Source: Deltaproteobacteria bacterium (GTDB lineage Bacteria; Desulfobacterota; JAFDED01). From it: a stretch of 64,000 nucleotides of DNA. The stretch lies in the NCBI GenBank assembly GCA_019310535.1, contig JAFDED010000005.1, forward strand, positions 40,770 to 104,769, read 5' to 3'. Below the pieces are notes generated by a model. The model saw nothing but the letters and a program-made list of their open reading frames with translations. It ran no database searches and was not told where the DNA came from. Shown here piece after piece: positions 16,263 through 26,061 of the stretch; position 1 is the stretch's first letter, and each line of letters starts with the position of its first letter. The translations under genes and the position numbers were made by a program.

Positions 16263-17459
16263 ATGAGATATTTCCTGAAAATCGCCCTGGTTTTTCTGTG
16301 TGTCCTGGGGATGGGAGCCTTTTTACCGTCGACGCCTTTAGAGGCCGCCAATTTCCAGGAAGTTTTTTTCCTGCACCACTCCGTTGGGGAGGACCTGATC
16401 GAAAATGGGAACGTGCGGGGCCTGTTTACCGCCGCGGGATATCGATTCTGGGATCACGGGTATAATGAGGACGGACTTCGCGACCCCGCTGGGAACTATG
16501 CAGGAACCTATAACATCCCAAATGATTCAACCGACCCTGAAGATTACTACTATCTCTTTCAGGAGGGAAACCTTTCGTCCCCTGACCACGCACTGGTGCG
16601 CATAATGACCCATGATGTCATCATCTTCAAGTCGTGCTTTCCCTCCTCCGCCATTTACGATGCTGCAATGCTGGAGGAATATAAGACCTACTACCGATCC
16701 ATCCGGGACTTCATGGATCTGCATCCCGAGAAGCTGTTCATTCCCTTCACCACACCGCCGCTGCACCCCGAGGAGACCGACTCAACAGAGGCCGCCAATG
16801 CCCGCGCCTTTGCCAACTGGCTGACGTCTTCCGAATACACCAGCGGGCATCCAAACGTGTTCCCGTTCAACTTCTTCGACCTCCTTGCGGACAGCAACAA
16901 CGTCCTGCGATCCGAATACCGACAGACTTACGTGGACTCCCACCCCAACGAGCGGGCCGGTCGGGAGATAGGACCCGTTTTCGTCAATTTCGTGATTAAT
17001 GCAATTGAATCGTACCGATCATCGGGAGGCGGAACCGGCGCCACAGGCGGTACAGGAGGCGGTACAGGAGGCACCGGGGCCACGGGCGGTACGGGGACAG
17101 GCGTTTCCTTTTCTATCAACCTGAACGAGTCCGATTACAGCGCCGGCGATTACTTTTATATGAACACCACGTGCTCAGGCTATCCCACTGAAATGGACCT
17201 ATACATCGTAGTCGTTTTACCGGATGAGAGCATCTTAAACGCGGCGGACGGCGCTGTGGTTGCACCCGGCAACCCCATCCAGCCCGTCTGGCCGTGGCTG
17301 TATTCTTCGGAGAATCTGGAGGTCTTATCCTTTGTAGTCCCCGAGGGCGTGCCGCCGGGTCATTATGTGTTTTACGGCATCATCGTTCCCCAGGGAGCGG
17401 ATGTGTACCAGATAGGCAACTGGCTGTCCGCGTCGCAGGTGGATGTGGACTTTTACTAA
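16263..17459 (+). CDS. Exported SGNH/GDSL-like protein with Gly-Thr linker
   Basis: This protein has 398 residues. A signal peptide covers about 1-27 (MRYFLKIALVFLCVLGMG, then LEAAN). The next 220 residues start FFLHHSVGEDL, resembling the HHS-x-G opening of SGNH-hydrolase-like proteins, with later VIIFKSCFPSS and FIPFTTPPLHPEE. A Gly/Thr/Ala low-complexity linker at about 257-282 joins a C-terminal beta domain of about 115 residues (FSINLNESDYSAGDYFYMN). AAAGGAGGATAAA precedes the ATG, and an overlapping ATG at 16233 is rejected. It may remove acyl groups from a polysaccharide handled by the preceding lyase-like protein; that is inference. The linker resembles one in the 31989-34094 protein. 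Confidence 0.65.
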   Translation: MRYFLKIALVFLCVLGMGAFLPSTPLEAANFQEVFFLHHSVGEDLIENGNVRGLFTAAGYRFWDHGYNEDGLRDPAGNYAGTYNIPNDSTDPEDYYYLFQEGNLSSPDHALVRIMTHDVIIFKSCFPSSAIYDAAMLEEYKTYYRSIRDFMDLHPEKLFIPFTTPPLHPEETDSTEAANARAFANWLTSSEYTSGHPNVFPFNFFDLLADSNNVLRSEYRQTYVDSHPNERAGREIGPVFVNFVINAIESYRSSGGGTGATGGTGGGTGGTGATGGTGTGVSFSINLNESDYSAGDYFYMNTTCSGYPTEMDLYIVVVLPDESILNAADGAVVAPGNPIQPVWPWLYSSENLEVLSFVVPEGVPPGHYVFYGIIVPQGADVYQIGNWLSASQVDVDFY

Positions 17460-17568
17460 AACAGTAGACTGAGAGGGCATAAAGAATAAATCCAGAATTT
17501 GCATGAGAACAACCATGCCTCGGGCACGACAAAACACGAAAAGAGAACAAGTTTTTGACGGGATAACA

Positions 17569-17846
17569 GAAAACTTTGATTCAATACCGGCCAAACCTTA
17601 ATGGTATTCAGGTTCCATGAGGGGTGGCCCAGACAATTTATTGTCCGGGCTGCGCAGCAGCAAGAGGCAGTACATGGCTCGTTTAATAGTTCCCGGGCGC
17701 GGGGTGCACCGGGCAAAACCTCTTGTCGCTTCGCGACCCGGACGACAAGTCCGGGTCACCCCAACAACTTTCTTCATCTATTATTGGCTGCAATTTGACT
17801 ATAATATTGTTGATCAATATGTTGCTGAACAAAGCGAATAATTCTA
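17569..17846. repeat. Dispersed structured repeat, copy 2
   Basis: This is the second copy of the element at 6428-6709, in the same orientation and about 11.1 kb away. It lacks three bases in the second hairpin, so that stem is shortened. Substitutions also break the outer inverted repeat and the terminal GTTGATCA hairpin. The first hairpin has one mismatch. Copy 2 therefore looks like the more degraded member. Confidence 0.88.
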
Positions 17847-17878
17847 TTAATTTAACATCTTAAACCTAACACCTTAAA

Positions 17879-17897
17879 CCATCAGCTAAGCTGATGG
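17879..17897. repeat. Short hairpin before IS200-type remnant
   Basis: CCATCAGC (17879-17886) pairs perfectly with GCTGATGG (17890-17897) around the loop TAA. It lies upstream of the transposase remnant. IS200/IS605 ends carry small hairpins of this kind, so it may be the former left end, but that is not shown. Confidence 0.4.
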
Positions 17898-18041
17898 TCC
17901 AAGCTATGCTATGCAGGTTCGGTGGTGATCACTGAACTTCCAAAAAGCGAATACCTCGCTAAGAAGAGGGCGGGTGGCCCTAAACATCAAAGAGAGGTAT
18001 TCGATGGGAGATTTCAAAAAAACGCCATCAAGATATTCGAT

Positions 18042-18101
18042 ATGCATCTGGAGCTAAAGCAAAGGTACTGGGGGCGGCATTTCTGGGCGAAAGAGTACTG
18101 T
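18042..18101 (+). pseudogene. Remnant of IS200/IS605 transposase TnpA
   Basis: The translation ELKQRYWGRHFWAKEYC matches the C-terminal hallmark of IS200/IS605 TnpA, where LxxRYWGRHxWARGYF is usual. The upstream frame (from 17922) does not show the HUH motif or the rest of the enzyme, so only a short tail survives. The match ends abruptly where the NifU-like reading frame begins, as if the element had been deleted into its neighbour. Confidence 0.6.
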
Positions 18102-18446
18102 GTATTTACGCTATTCGATCGCAGTGATGGATCACTTCCGTGACCCGGTACGTGGAGATTTCCTCGAGGTCACCATTCGGGTGAATGGGCAGGCCAGGGA
18201 GGTATCCGACGTGAATTCCCGGTGCCGGGGTTGCCCGACAGCCATCGCCTCCGGCAGCATGATGACTACCTTATATATATACACTCAGAAGATATCAACG
18301 AAGTTTCCTGCTTGACAGAGACGGACATTGTCAAGGCTCTGGGTGGATTGCCAGAGGGAAAGCTGAACTGCTCGGTGCTGGGGATTCAGGCCATCCGGGA
18401 CGCCGTCGCCGATTACCTTCTTTATAGCGTGATACTCCAGCAGGGG
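18100..18446 (+). pseudogene. Frameshifted NifU/IscU-like scaffold domain
   Basis: Two frames together give an iron-sulfur scaffold N-domain. Frame 1 (18100-18271) reads YSIAVMDHFRDPVRGD, then CRGCPTAIASGSMMT. The frame used downstream gives TETDIVKALGGLPEGKLNCSVLG and AVADY. The break is at a (TA)5 run, 18272-18281; removal of one TA joins both frames and continues in phase into the DUF364 gene. Relative to IscU the segment between MDHFR and PVCGD is missing and the first cluster Cys is Arg. The second and third Cys positions remain in CRGC and KLNCSVL. The GTG at 18100 lies at the edge of the transposase remnant. I read it as decaying, but slippage or a sequencing error is possible. Confidence 0.65.
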
Positions 18447-18611
18447 CTTGTCAAGGATCGCGTTCAGTACGAGAGCGCACTGGACGGGAAAAGGGGACCA
18501 TGGGCCCCCATGGGTGCGACGGTGCCTGCAAGACCCTGGGGGGAAAATGAATCAAATTTGGCAACGCTAGATGAAAGATCAAAGTTGATCGGAGTTGAAG
18601 AGCGAAAACCC

Positions 18612-19358
18612 ATGATAATGCAAAATCTGTGGAAAGCTGTGGAGGCCGAAGCCGTTCGGAGGAGCATTGCCGACATCAGGCTCGGCCTGGGCTATACCGC
18701 CGTGGTACTGGATGACGGCCGGACTGGGGTGGCCTACACGTTGCGAGATTCATCCGATGAGTGCTGTTGCATCCTTCAGGAAGCCGGGAGCCTTAGGGGG
18801 CGGAGCGTGGAAAGTATCTTTCGCCAATCGCTGAACGGACCGCCATTGTGGAGATCCATCGGTGCGGCCGCCATCAATGCCCTGGCACCGGATGGCGAGT
18901 TTCCCGAGTCCGAGGGCAATATCCTGGATTTCTTCCAGGTGGGCACGGAGGACCGGGTGGGCATGGTGGGATATTTCGCCCCATTGATGAAATTGGAGCA
19001 CCGGGTGAAGGAATTACTGGTACTGGAGGAGAAAGCCCTGGGCGATGACCGGACCCACCCGGCCCATCGAGCGCCGCATATCCTGCCCACCTGCTCGGTG
19101 GTCATCCTCACCGCCGTGAGCGTGGTTAATGGCACGTTTGATCAGTTGATCGGCCTTTGCAAAGGGGCCCGCGAGGTCGTTCTGGTTGGACCCTCTACAC
19201 CTATGTTCCCGCGCGTCTTTGCCTCCTACGGCCTGACCCTTTTGGGGGGGATCCGGATCGCCGATACCCCAGGGTTGCTGCAAGTGATCAGCGAGGGAGG
19301 GGGAACGCGACAGTTCGGCAGCACCGTCCGCAAAGTAACCGTTCGGATTAGAGCATGA
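18612..19358 (+). CDS. DUF4213/DUF364 domain protein
   Basis: This protein of about 248 residues has the DUF4213 (enolase-N-like) region (DIRLGLGYTAVVL, then GRSVESIFRQSLNGPPLWRSIGAAAINAL). The DUF364 Rossmann-like region follows (VGMVGYFAPLM, then ILPTCSVVILTAVSVVNGTFDQLI and REVVLVGPSTPM). The family is described as a putative heavy-metal chelation domain; its reaction is unknown. The reading frame is open upstream to 18222 and would join the NifU-like domain if one TA were removed at 18272-18281, so the start at 18612 is a choice. Its stop overlaps the next small gene in ATGA. Confidence 0.82.
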   Translation: MIMQNLWKAVEAEAVRRSIADIRLGLGYTAVVLDDGRTGVAYTLRDSSDECCCILQEAGSLRGRSVESIFRQSLNGPPLWRSIGAAAINALAPDGEFPESEGNILDFFQVGTEDRVGMVGYFAPLMKLEHRVKELLVLEEKALGDDRTHPAHRAPHILPTCSVVILTAVSVVNGTFDQLIGLCKGAREVVLVGPSTPMFPRVFASYGLTLLGGIRIADTPGLLQVISEGGGTRQFGSTVRKVTVRIRA

Positions 19359-19573
19359 GATCAATTGCTAAAGACCCGGAGAGAACAAGTCGGTTCGATT
19401 TCGATCAGATCGTCGACTGCTACGACTGCCGGCATATGACGCCGGTGGGCGAAATGCTGGCCCGATCGGAAAAACGTGGGGTGGATGAGGTTGTTTCTCA
19501 CCTGTCCGGTAAAATACGAATGAAGGGATTTTTTATCACCCGGAATCAAATGATTAATTATGCAGAGGTTTAG
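19355..19573 (+). CDS. Small protein of unknown function
   Basis: I do not recognise this 72-residue protein. It contains two close cysteines in VDCYDCRHMTPVGEML and a possible C-terminal beta pair. Its ATG overlaps the DUF364 stop in ATGA and the GTG of the phosphodiesterase gene follows after three bases. This tight packing is the main support for translation. The cysteine pair near the N-terminus loosely recalls small sulfur-carrier or metal-binding proteins, without a firm match. Confidence 0.5.
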   Translation: MRSIAKDPERTSRFDFDQIVDCYDCRHMTPVGEMLARSEKRGVDEVVSHLSGKIRMKGFFITRNQMINYAEV

Positions 19574-19576
19574 CTG

Positions 19577-21556
19577 GTGGATAAATCCAACGAACAAGTG
19601 ATAACCAGACGTACTTTCATCCAGTACATGGGGTTCCTTGCCGCGGAGATGGCGCTTGTGGGAGGGTGTGCCCCTTCAGCATCCAAGGAAGGCAAGAAAA
19701 TTATTGTGCTCGGCTTTGATGGCATGGACCCCATCATCGCACGAGAAATGATGGATGGTCATCAATTACCTCATTTTAACAAATTGAAGCGTTCCGGGGC
19801 CTACACTGCACTCAGGACAACCTGGCCTCCGCAATCGCCGGTGGCATGGTCCAGTTTTGCCACGAGCCTGAATCCCGGGGGGCATGCCATCCATGACTTC
19901 TTGTCCCGTGACCCTCAAACTTATCTTCCCAGGATCTCCATGGCGGAGGTCGCTCCCCCGACGCGAACTCTGTCGCTGGGAAAATGGAAGATACCGCTGG
20001 GGGGTCCCGAAGTCCACTCATTGCGAAAAGGCGAACCCTTCTGGGATGCGGTAGCCAAACACGACATCCCGGCCACGGTGCTCTGGGTGCCGGTAACCTT
20101 CCCTCCCAGCCGCGAAGTGAACATGCTGTCAGGACTCGGTACACCTGATCTGTTGGGCACTCAGGGAACATTTTCATTTTATACCACCCAGCAGATTGAG
20201 GATACTCGCGACACCGGGGGCCGCGTCCTTCCCATTACCCCCGATGATGACCGCTTTATTGCTTTTATCGAGGGTCCTCCCAATTCCTTCCGGTCGGAAG
20301 ATGTGCCCATGAAGATCCCCTTCACGGTCCGAGTGGATGAGCGGAAAAAGCAAGCCGTCTTCGAGATTCAGGGAGAGCACTACACCCTTCGTGTTGGACA
20401 GTGGGCACCATGGATCCGCCTGCGGTTCGAGATGTTGCCCACGGTCAGCCTGTACGGAATTTGCAGGTTTTACCTCAAGAGCGTGCACCCGGCTCTTTCG
20501 TTATACGTCACCCCCCTCAACATAGATCCCGAGAACCCTTCCCTGCCCATCTCCAATCCGGAAGACTATGCCGGGGAACTTGTGCGTAAGTTCGGGCTGT
20601 TTTACACGCAGGGCATGCCGGAAGACACCTGGGCTTTGAATGAAAGAAGGCTGGACGAGAAGGAATTCATGCAAATTGTGGACACTGTTATGTCGGTTCG
20701 GGCTCGCATCCTGATGCACGAGGTTGAGAGACTCCGTTCTGGTCTGCTGGCGGCCGTTTTCACATCCTCCGACCGTATTCAGCACATGCTCTGGCGTTAT
20801 ACCGACCCCGAGAGCCCCGCCTATGATCCCGATGAGGTCAGATACTGGGGCATGGAAATCCGCAATTTTTATCGGCGCATGGATGCCCTGCTGGGCCGTG
20901 TAATGAAGCGCATGAGACCGGATACCACCCTCATTGTCCTGTCCGATCATGGCTTCGCTCCGTACCGACGCTCGGTCAACCTCAACACCTGGTTACTCCG
21001 GAATGATTTCATGCGGCTGCGCAGGGGAGGCAAGGAGAGCGCCGAATTTTTCGACGATGTTGATTGGGGGCGCACCCGGGCTTATGCCCTGGGTATGAAC
21101 AGTGTTTACCTTAATCTGGCGGGACGGGAGGGCCATGGAATCGTCCAGCGGGGCACGGATGCCGACAGGACGGCAGAGGAGCTTTTCAAGGCTATGGCCG
21201 GCATGAGGGACCCTTCCACTGGCCGGCCCGTCGTTTATGCTGCAGTGCGTACCCGGGATGTCTATGGTACAACACTTACCCAGGATGCGCCGGATGTGAT
21301 CGTTGGTTACGACAGGGGATTTCGTGCTTCCTGGCATACGGCACTGGGCGCGGCTCCAGAGGCTGTCTTCGAGGATAACACTTCCAAGTGGAGCGGAGAC
21401 CATTGTATGTGCCCACAAATAGTGCCCGGCGTTTTATTCGCCAATCGACAGGTTAGCACTTCCAGCCCGCATATTATGGATGTGGCTCCCACAGTTCTGG
21501 CCTTGCTGGGCGTAAAGGTGCCTCCAGCCATGCAGGGAAAAAAATTGTTTGGATGA
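19577..21556 (+). CDS. Exported alkaline-phosphatase-superfamily phosphodiesterase
   Basis: This 659-residue protein is of the type I phosphodiesterase/nucleotide pyrophosphatase group. The N-terminus has a twin-arginine-like TRRTFIQYMG and a lipobox-like LVGGC, so it is probably exported and perhaps lipid-anchored. Metal-site stretches are IIVLGFDGMDP and VLSDHGFAPYRR. The nucleophile region is PPQSPVAWSSFATSLNPGGHAIHDFL, and SGDHCMCPQIVPGVLF lies near the end. Members cleave phosphate mono- or diesters in the periplasm with two metal ions; the substrate is not evident. GTG start at 19577, with AGAGG upstream. The next gene starts after its stop with its own strong ribosome site. Confidence 0.85.
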   Translation: MDKSNEQVITRRTFIQYMGFLAAEMALVGGCAPSASKEGKKIIVLGFDGMDPIIAREMMDGHQLPHFNKLKRSGAYTALRTTWPPQSPVAWSSFATSLNPGGHAIHDFLSRDPQTYLPRISMAEVAPPTRTLSLGKWKIPLGGPEVHSLRKGEPFWDAVAKHDIPATVLWVPVTFPPSREVNMLSGLGTPDLLGTQGTFSFYTTQQIEDTRDTGGRVLPITPDDDRFIAFIEGPPNSFRSEDVPMKIPFTVRVDERKKQAVFEIQGEHYTLRVGQWAPWIRLRFEMLPTVSLYGICRFYLKSVHPALSLYVTPLNIDPENPSLPISNPEDYAGELVRKFGLFYTQGMPEDTWALNERRLDEKEFMQIVDTVMSVRARILMHEVERLRSGLLAAVFTSSDRIQHMLWRYTDPESPAYDPDEVRYWGMEIRNFYRRMDALLGRVMKRMRPDTTLIVLSDHGFAPYRRSVNLNTWLLRNDFMRLRRGGKESAEFFDDVDWGRTRAYALGMNSVYLNLAGREGHGIVQRGTDADRTAEELFKAMAGMRDPSTGRPVVYAAVRTRDVYGTTLTQDAPDVIVGYDRGFRASWHTALGAAPEAVFEDNTSKWSGDHCMCPQIVPGVLFANRQVSTSSPHIMDVAPTVLALLGVKVPPAMQGKKLFG

Positions 21557-21579
21557 ATAAAGAAGTTAAGGAGGATGTA

Positions 21580-22170
21580 ATGGATATACGGGTGATCGAT
21601 TTGATCCGCCGTAGAAGAAGTATACGCAGGTTCCGTCCTGATCCCATATCCTTTCAACTTTTGGAGCAACTTGTGGATGCGGGCAGGCTGGCTCCAACAG
21701 GAGGCAATATACAGCCGCTGGAGTTCGTGGTGGTGGACGACGAGGATTTGAAATCGCTCGTTTTTGAAACATTAAAGTGGGGCATGCACGTCCGGCCCCG
21801 CAGGAATCCTCCCGAAGGGAAGCGGCCTGCTGCCTACATAGTGGTGCTCGTCAATAAGCAAAGGCGTCCCAGCGGTTCCGAGCGCGATGCGGGGGCCGCC
21901 GTGGAAAACATGGTCCTGGCCGCCCTGGAACAGGGGGTGGGCTCCTGCTGGCTTCGGAACATTGACATCCCGAAATTGGCAGAACTGTTGTCCATCCGGG
22001 AGCCCTTGGAAATAGACTCCGTCCTGGCCCTTGGTTGCCCTGATGAAGAGCCTGTGGTGGAGGAAATGCAGGGTGAGGGGTATCGGTACTGGTTGGATGA
22101 TGATGACAGGCTGCACGTCCCCAAGCGTCCGTTATCAGCCGTTCTGCATTATAACAAAATTACCCGTTAA
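21580..22170 (+). CDS. Nitroreductase family protein
   Basis: This 196-residue FMN-dependent oxidoreductase fits the short nitroreductase subfamily common in anaerobes. It opens VIDLIRRRRSIRRFRPDPI and has the family's RLAPTGGNIQPLEFVVV stretch. EQGVGSCWLRN and DSVLALGCPDEEP follow at the dimer and flavin site. AAGGAGGATGTA precedes the ATG at 21580, so the overlapping ATG at 21553 is rejected. The natural substrate is unknown. It probably shares a transcript with the phosphodiesterase upstream. Confidence 0.9.
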   Translation: MDIRVIDLIRRRRSIRRFRPDPISFQLLEQLVDAGRLAPTGGNIQPLEFVVVDDEDLKSLVFETLKWGMHVRPRRNPPEGKRPAAYIVVLVNKQRRPSGSERDAGAAVENMVLAALEQGVGSCWLRNIDIPKLAELLSIREPLEIDSVLALGCPDEEPVVEEMQGEGYRYWLDDDDRLHVPKRPLSAVLHYNKITR

Positions 22171-22290
22171 TACCGCTTTTTAACCTTTGAAGTTCCGCCT
22201 TATCAAAAGGAAAGATGGGCGTTTGTTTGTTTTTTTGTCCGCATTCGGATACGATTGAAAAAAAGTGAAAAATTTCGTGAAAGGATGCTT

Positions 22291-23484
22291 ATGATAGCTT
22301 ATTTTCAATGCTTTTCGGGCATCAGCGGCGACATGGTTCTGGGGGCATTGCTGGACCTCGGCCTGGAGGTGAGCCATCTCGAGGAAGAGTTGAGCAAGCT
22401 TCCCATGGAGGGGTATAGCCTTTCCGCTGAACGTTTAAAGAAAGGCGGAATCACCGGTGTACGGTTCAGGGTCGACGTCCATAAAGAGCAGCATTCCCGA
22501 AAACATGCCCGGATCCGGCAAATGATAGAAGACAGCCAACTCTCTCCCGAAGTTAAGGATGTGAGCCTTCGTATTTTCCGTCGTCTGGCAGAGGCCGAGG
22601 CACATGTGCACGGGGTTGAGTTGGAAGAGGTTCATTTCCACGAGGTTGGAGCTGTAGACTCCATTATTGACATCGTTGGAACGGCGGTGGGTTTCTCCGA
22701 TCTGGGCATACGCCGAGTTCTCGCCTCGCCACTGACCGTGGGGAGTGGGTTCGTTGAAACCCAGCACGGACGGCTCCCCCTGCCTGCACCGGCCACGGCG
22801 AAGCTTCTGGTCGATGTCCCCATCCGGGCATCCCGGGTGGAGGGAGAAAGGGTCACTCCAACGGGGGCGGCCATCGTGACCACACTGGCAGAAGGTTATG
22901 GCGCTATACCGTTTATGACGCTGAAGGCGGTGGGATATGGGGTGGGGGCACGGGAATACCAGGATGCACCAAATGTTCTGCGCGTGCTTCTGGGTGATGC
23001 GGAGGAGACATGGGAGACGGACCGTTCCGTGGTCGTGGAGACGAACCTGGATGACATGAGCCCCGAGTGGTATGGGTTCCTCATGGAGCGTCTTTTCAAT
23101 CTGGGCGTCCAGGACGTCTTCTTCTCCCCCATCCAGATGAAAAAAAACAGGCCTGGAACCCTGGTCCGGGTCATCTGTTCCGAACGGCTGGCAGACGAGG
23201 TCGCAAGAGTCATTTTCATGGAAACTACCACCATCGGTGTCCGCTACCACACCGTCGAGCGCATCAAGTTGCCGCGTCATACAACTGTGGTGCACACGCC
23301 ATACGGAGATCTGAACGTCAAGGTTGTGAAAGGATTGGACGGCGGGCAGCGGGTAGTTCCCGAATATGAATCGTGCGTCCGGGTGGCGAGGGAGAAAGGA
23401 ATTGCGCTGAGAGAAGTTTACCAGGCCGTGTTAGAGAGCAATAAGGCGGACGAAAAACCGCACCAAAACAACAAGATAGATTGA
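22291..23484 (+). CDS. larC: Nickel-pincer cofactor biosynthesis protein LarC
   Basis: LarC inserts nickel into the pyridinium bis-thiocarboxylate nucleotide to make the nickel-pincer cofactor of lactate racemase and relatives. The 397-residue chain is continuous and opens IAYFQCFSGISGDMVLGALLDLG. VHFHEVGAVDSIIDIVG, RVTPTGAAI and ETNLDDMSPEWYGFL follow. In Lactobacillus the two halves are joined by programmed frameshifting, whereas here one frame encodes both. GAAAGGATGCTT precedes the ATG at 22291. The partners larB and larE are not in the window, and no lactate-racemase-like LarA is visible. Confidence 0.95.
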   Translation: MIAYFQCFSGISGDMVLGALLDLGLEVSHLEEELSKLPMEGYSLSAERLKKGGITGVRFRVDVHKEQHSRKHARIRQMIEDSQLSPEVKDVSLRIFRRLAEAEAHVHGVELEEVHFHEVGAVDSIIDIVGTAVGFSDLGIRRVLASPLTVGSGFVETQHGRLPLPAPATAKLLVDVPIRASRVEGERVTPTGAAIVTTLAEGYGAIPFMTLKAVGYGVGAREYQDAPNVLRVLLGDAEETWETDRSVVVETNLDDMSPEWYGFLMERLFNLGVQDVFFSPIQMKKNRPGTLVRVICSERLADEVARVIFMETTTIGVRYHTVERIKLPRHTTVVHTPYGDLNVKVVKGLDGGQRVVPEYESCVRVAREKGIALREVYQAVLESNKADEKPHQNNKID

Positions 23485-25291
<1,807 letters not shown>

Positions 25292-25436
25292 TGCTGCCTG
25301 CGCCGTCTCGTCGTCCATTAAAAAACGGGGCATGGTATCTCGAGTCTCAATATGATCAATATGAAGTGAAGCGGAAGCCTGCACACTCGCACCGCCATTG
25401 GTACAGACGTTTTCCATATTCATGGAGATGAAGCGA

Positions 25437-25790
25437 ATGAAGGCCATCTTTTTGCCCGGCAAATGGAGAGATATCATATTGCTGGTGCTCATGGGTGCTA
25501 TTGTCGGTTTCACCTTGTTCGGGGAAAACGGTCTTACGCGTCTTCGTGAGCTTCGCCGACAGCGGGACGAACTCCTGTTGGAAATACGGACACTCAAGGA
25601 GTATAACAGCGAGCTTGCGAGAGAAGTGAAACTTCTCCAGCACGATGACCGATACCTGGAGCGAATCGCCCGAGAAGAATTGGGGCTGACGGGACCGAAC
25701 GAAATAGTGTTTCGGTTTTCCCGAATGCTCCCTCCTGCAGCTGAAAAAAGCAAGGCAAAAGCCGGACTGAAACTCCCGCGGTCTCATTAA
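25437..25790 (+). CDS. Septum formation initiator family protein (FtsB/DivIC)
   Basis: This 117-residue bitopic membrane protein has one transmembrane segment at about residues 11-30 (IILLVLMGAIVGFTLF). A coiled coil follows (RLRELRRQRDELLLEIRTL) with the family's later YLERIAREELGLTGPNEIVFRF. Family members bridge FtsL and FtsQ in the divisome. The ATG at 25437 has GGAG upstream; earlier in-frame ATGs at 25398 and 25428 are less likely. A basic C-terminal tail extends beyond the core. Confidence 0.88.
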   Translation: MKAIFLPGKWRDIILLVLMGAIVGFTLFGENGLTRLRELRRQRDELLLEIRTLKEYNSELAREVKLLQHDDRYLERIAREELGLTGPNEIVFRFSRMLPPAAEKSKAKAGLKLPRSH

Positions 25791-25990
25791 GCTCCCTTCC
25801 TTTTCATCCTCGCCGTGTCAAACATCACGGGGTGATCCCCATATGCCGCTTTTCATTCAAATTTTCTGAAAACGCTCCTTTATTTTTTTCGTTTCCAGCC
25901 GGGGCGGACATCTATATTTTGGCTACTTTATAAAAAAGAATCTATATATAGTATTAATTAATAATAATTAAACTTAATTAAAAAAAATAC

Positions 25991-26018
25991 TTGACATCTT
26001 ATTCAAAATTGATAAGAT
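25991..26018 (+). promoter_or_regulatory. Promoter with embedded palindrome upstream of XRE-pil operon
   Basis: TTGACA (25991-25996) and TAAGAT (26013-26018) are 16 bases apart. The spacer opens with TCTTAT (25997-26002), and its inverse ATAAGA (26012-26017) overlaps the -10 box. A repressor bound to this inverted repeat would cover the promoter. The first gene downstream encodes an XRE-type DNA-binding protein, so autoregulation is a natural guess. Confidence 0.62.
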
Positions 26019-26061
26019 ACTCCCGGTTTTTAAGTCATTACTCAAGCCAAGGAAACAAAAA

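Noticed and set aside
17033..17102. Short GC-rich tandem repeats considered as a CRISPR array
   Set aside because: The units are short in-frame Gly/Thr codon repeats inside a coding region, without spacers. No CRISPR array was seen in the window.
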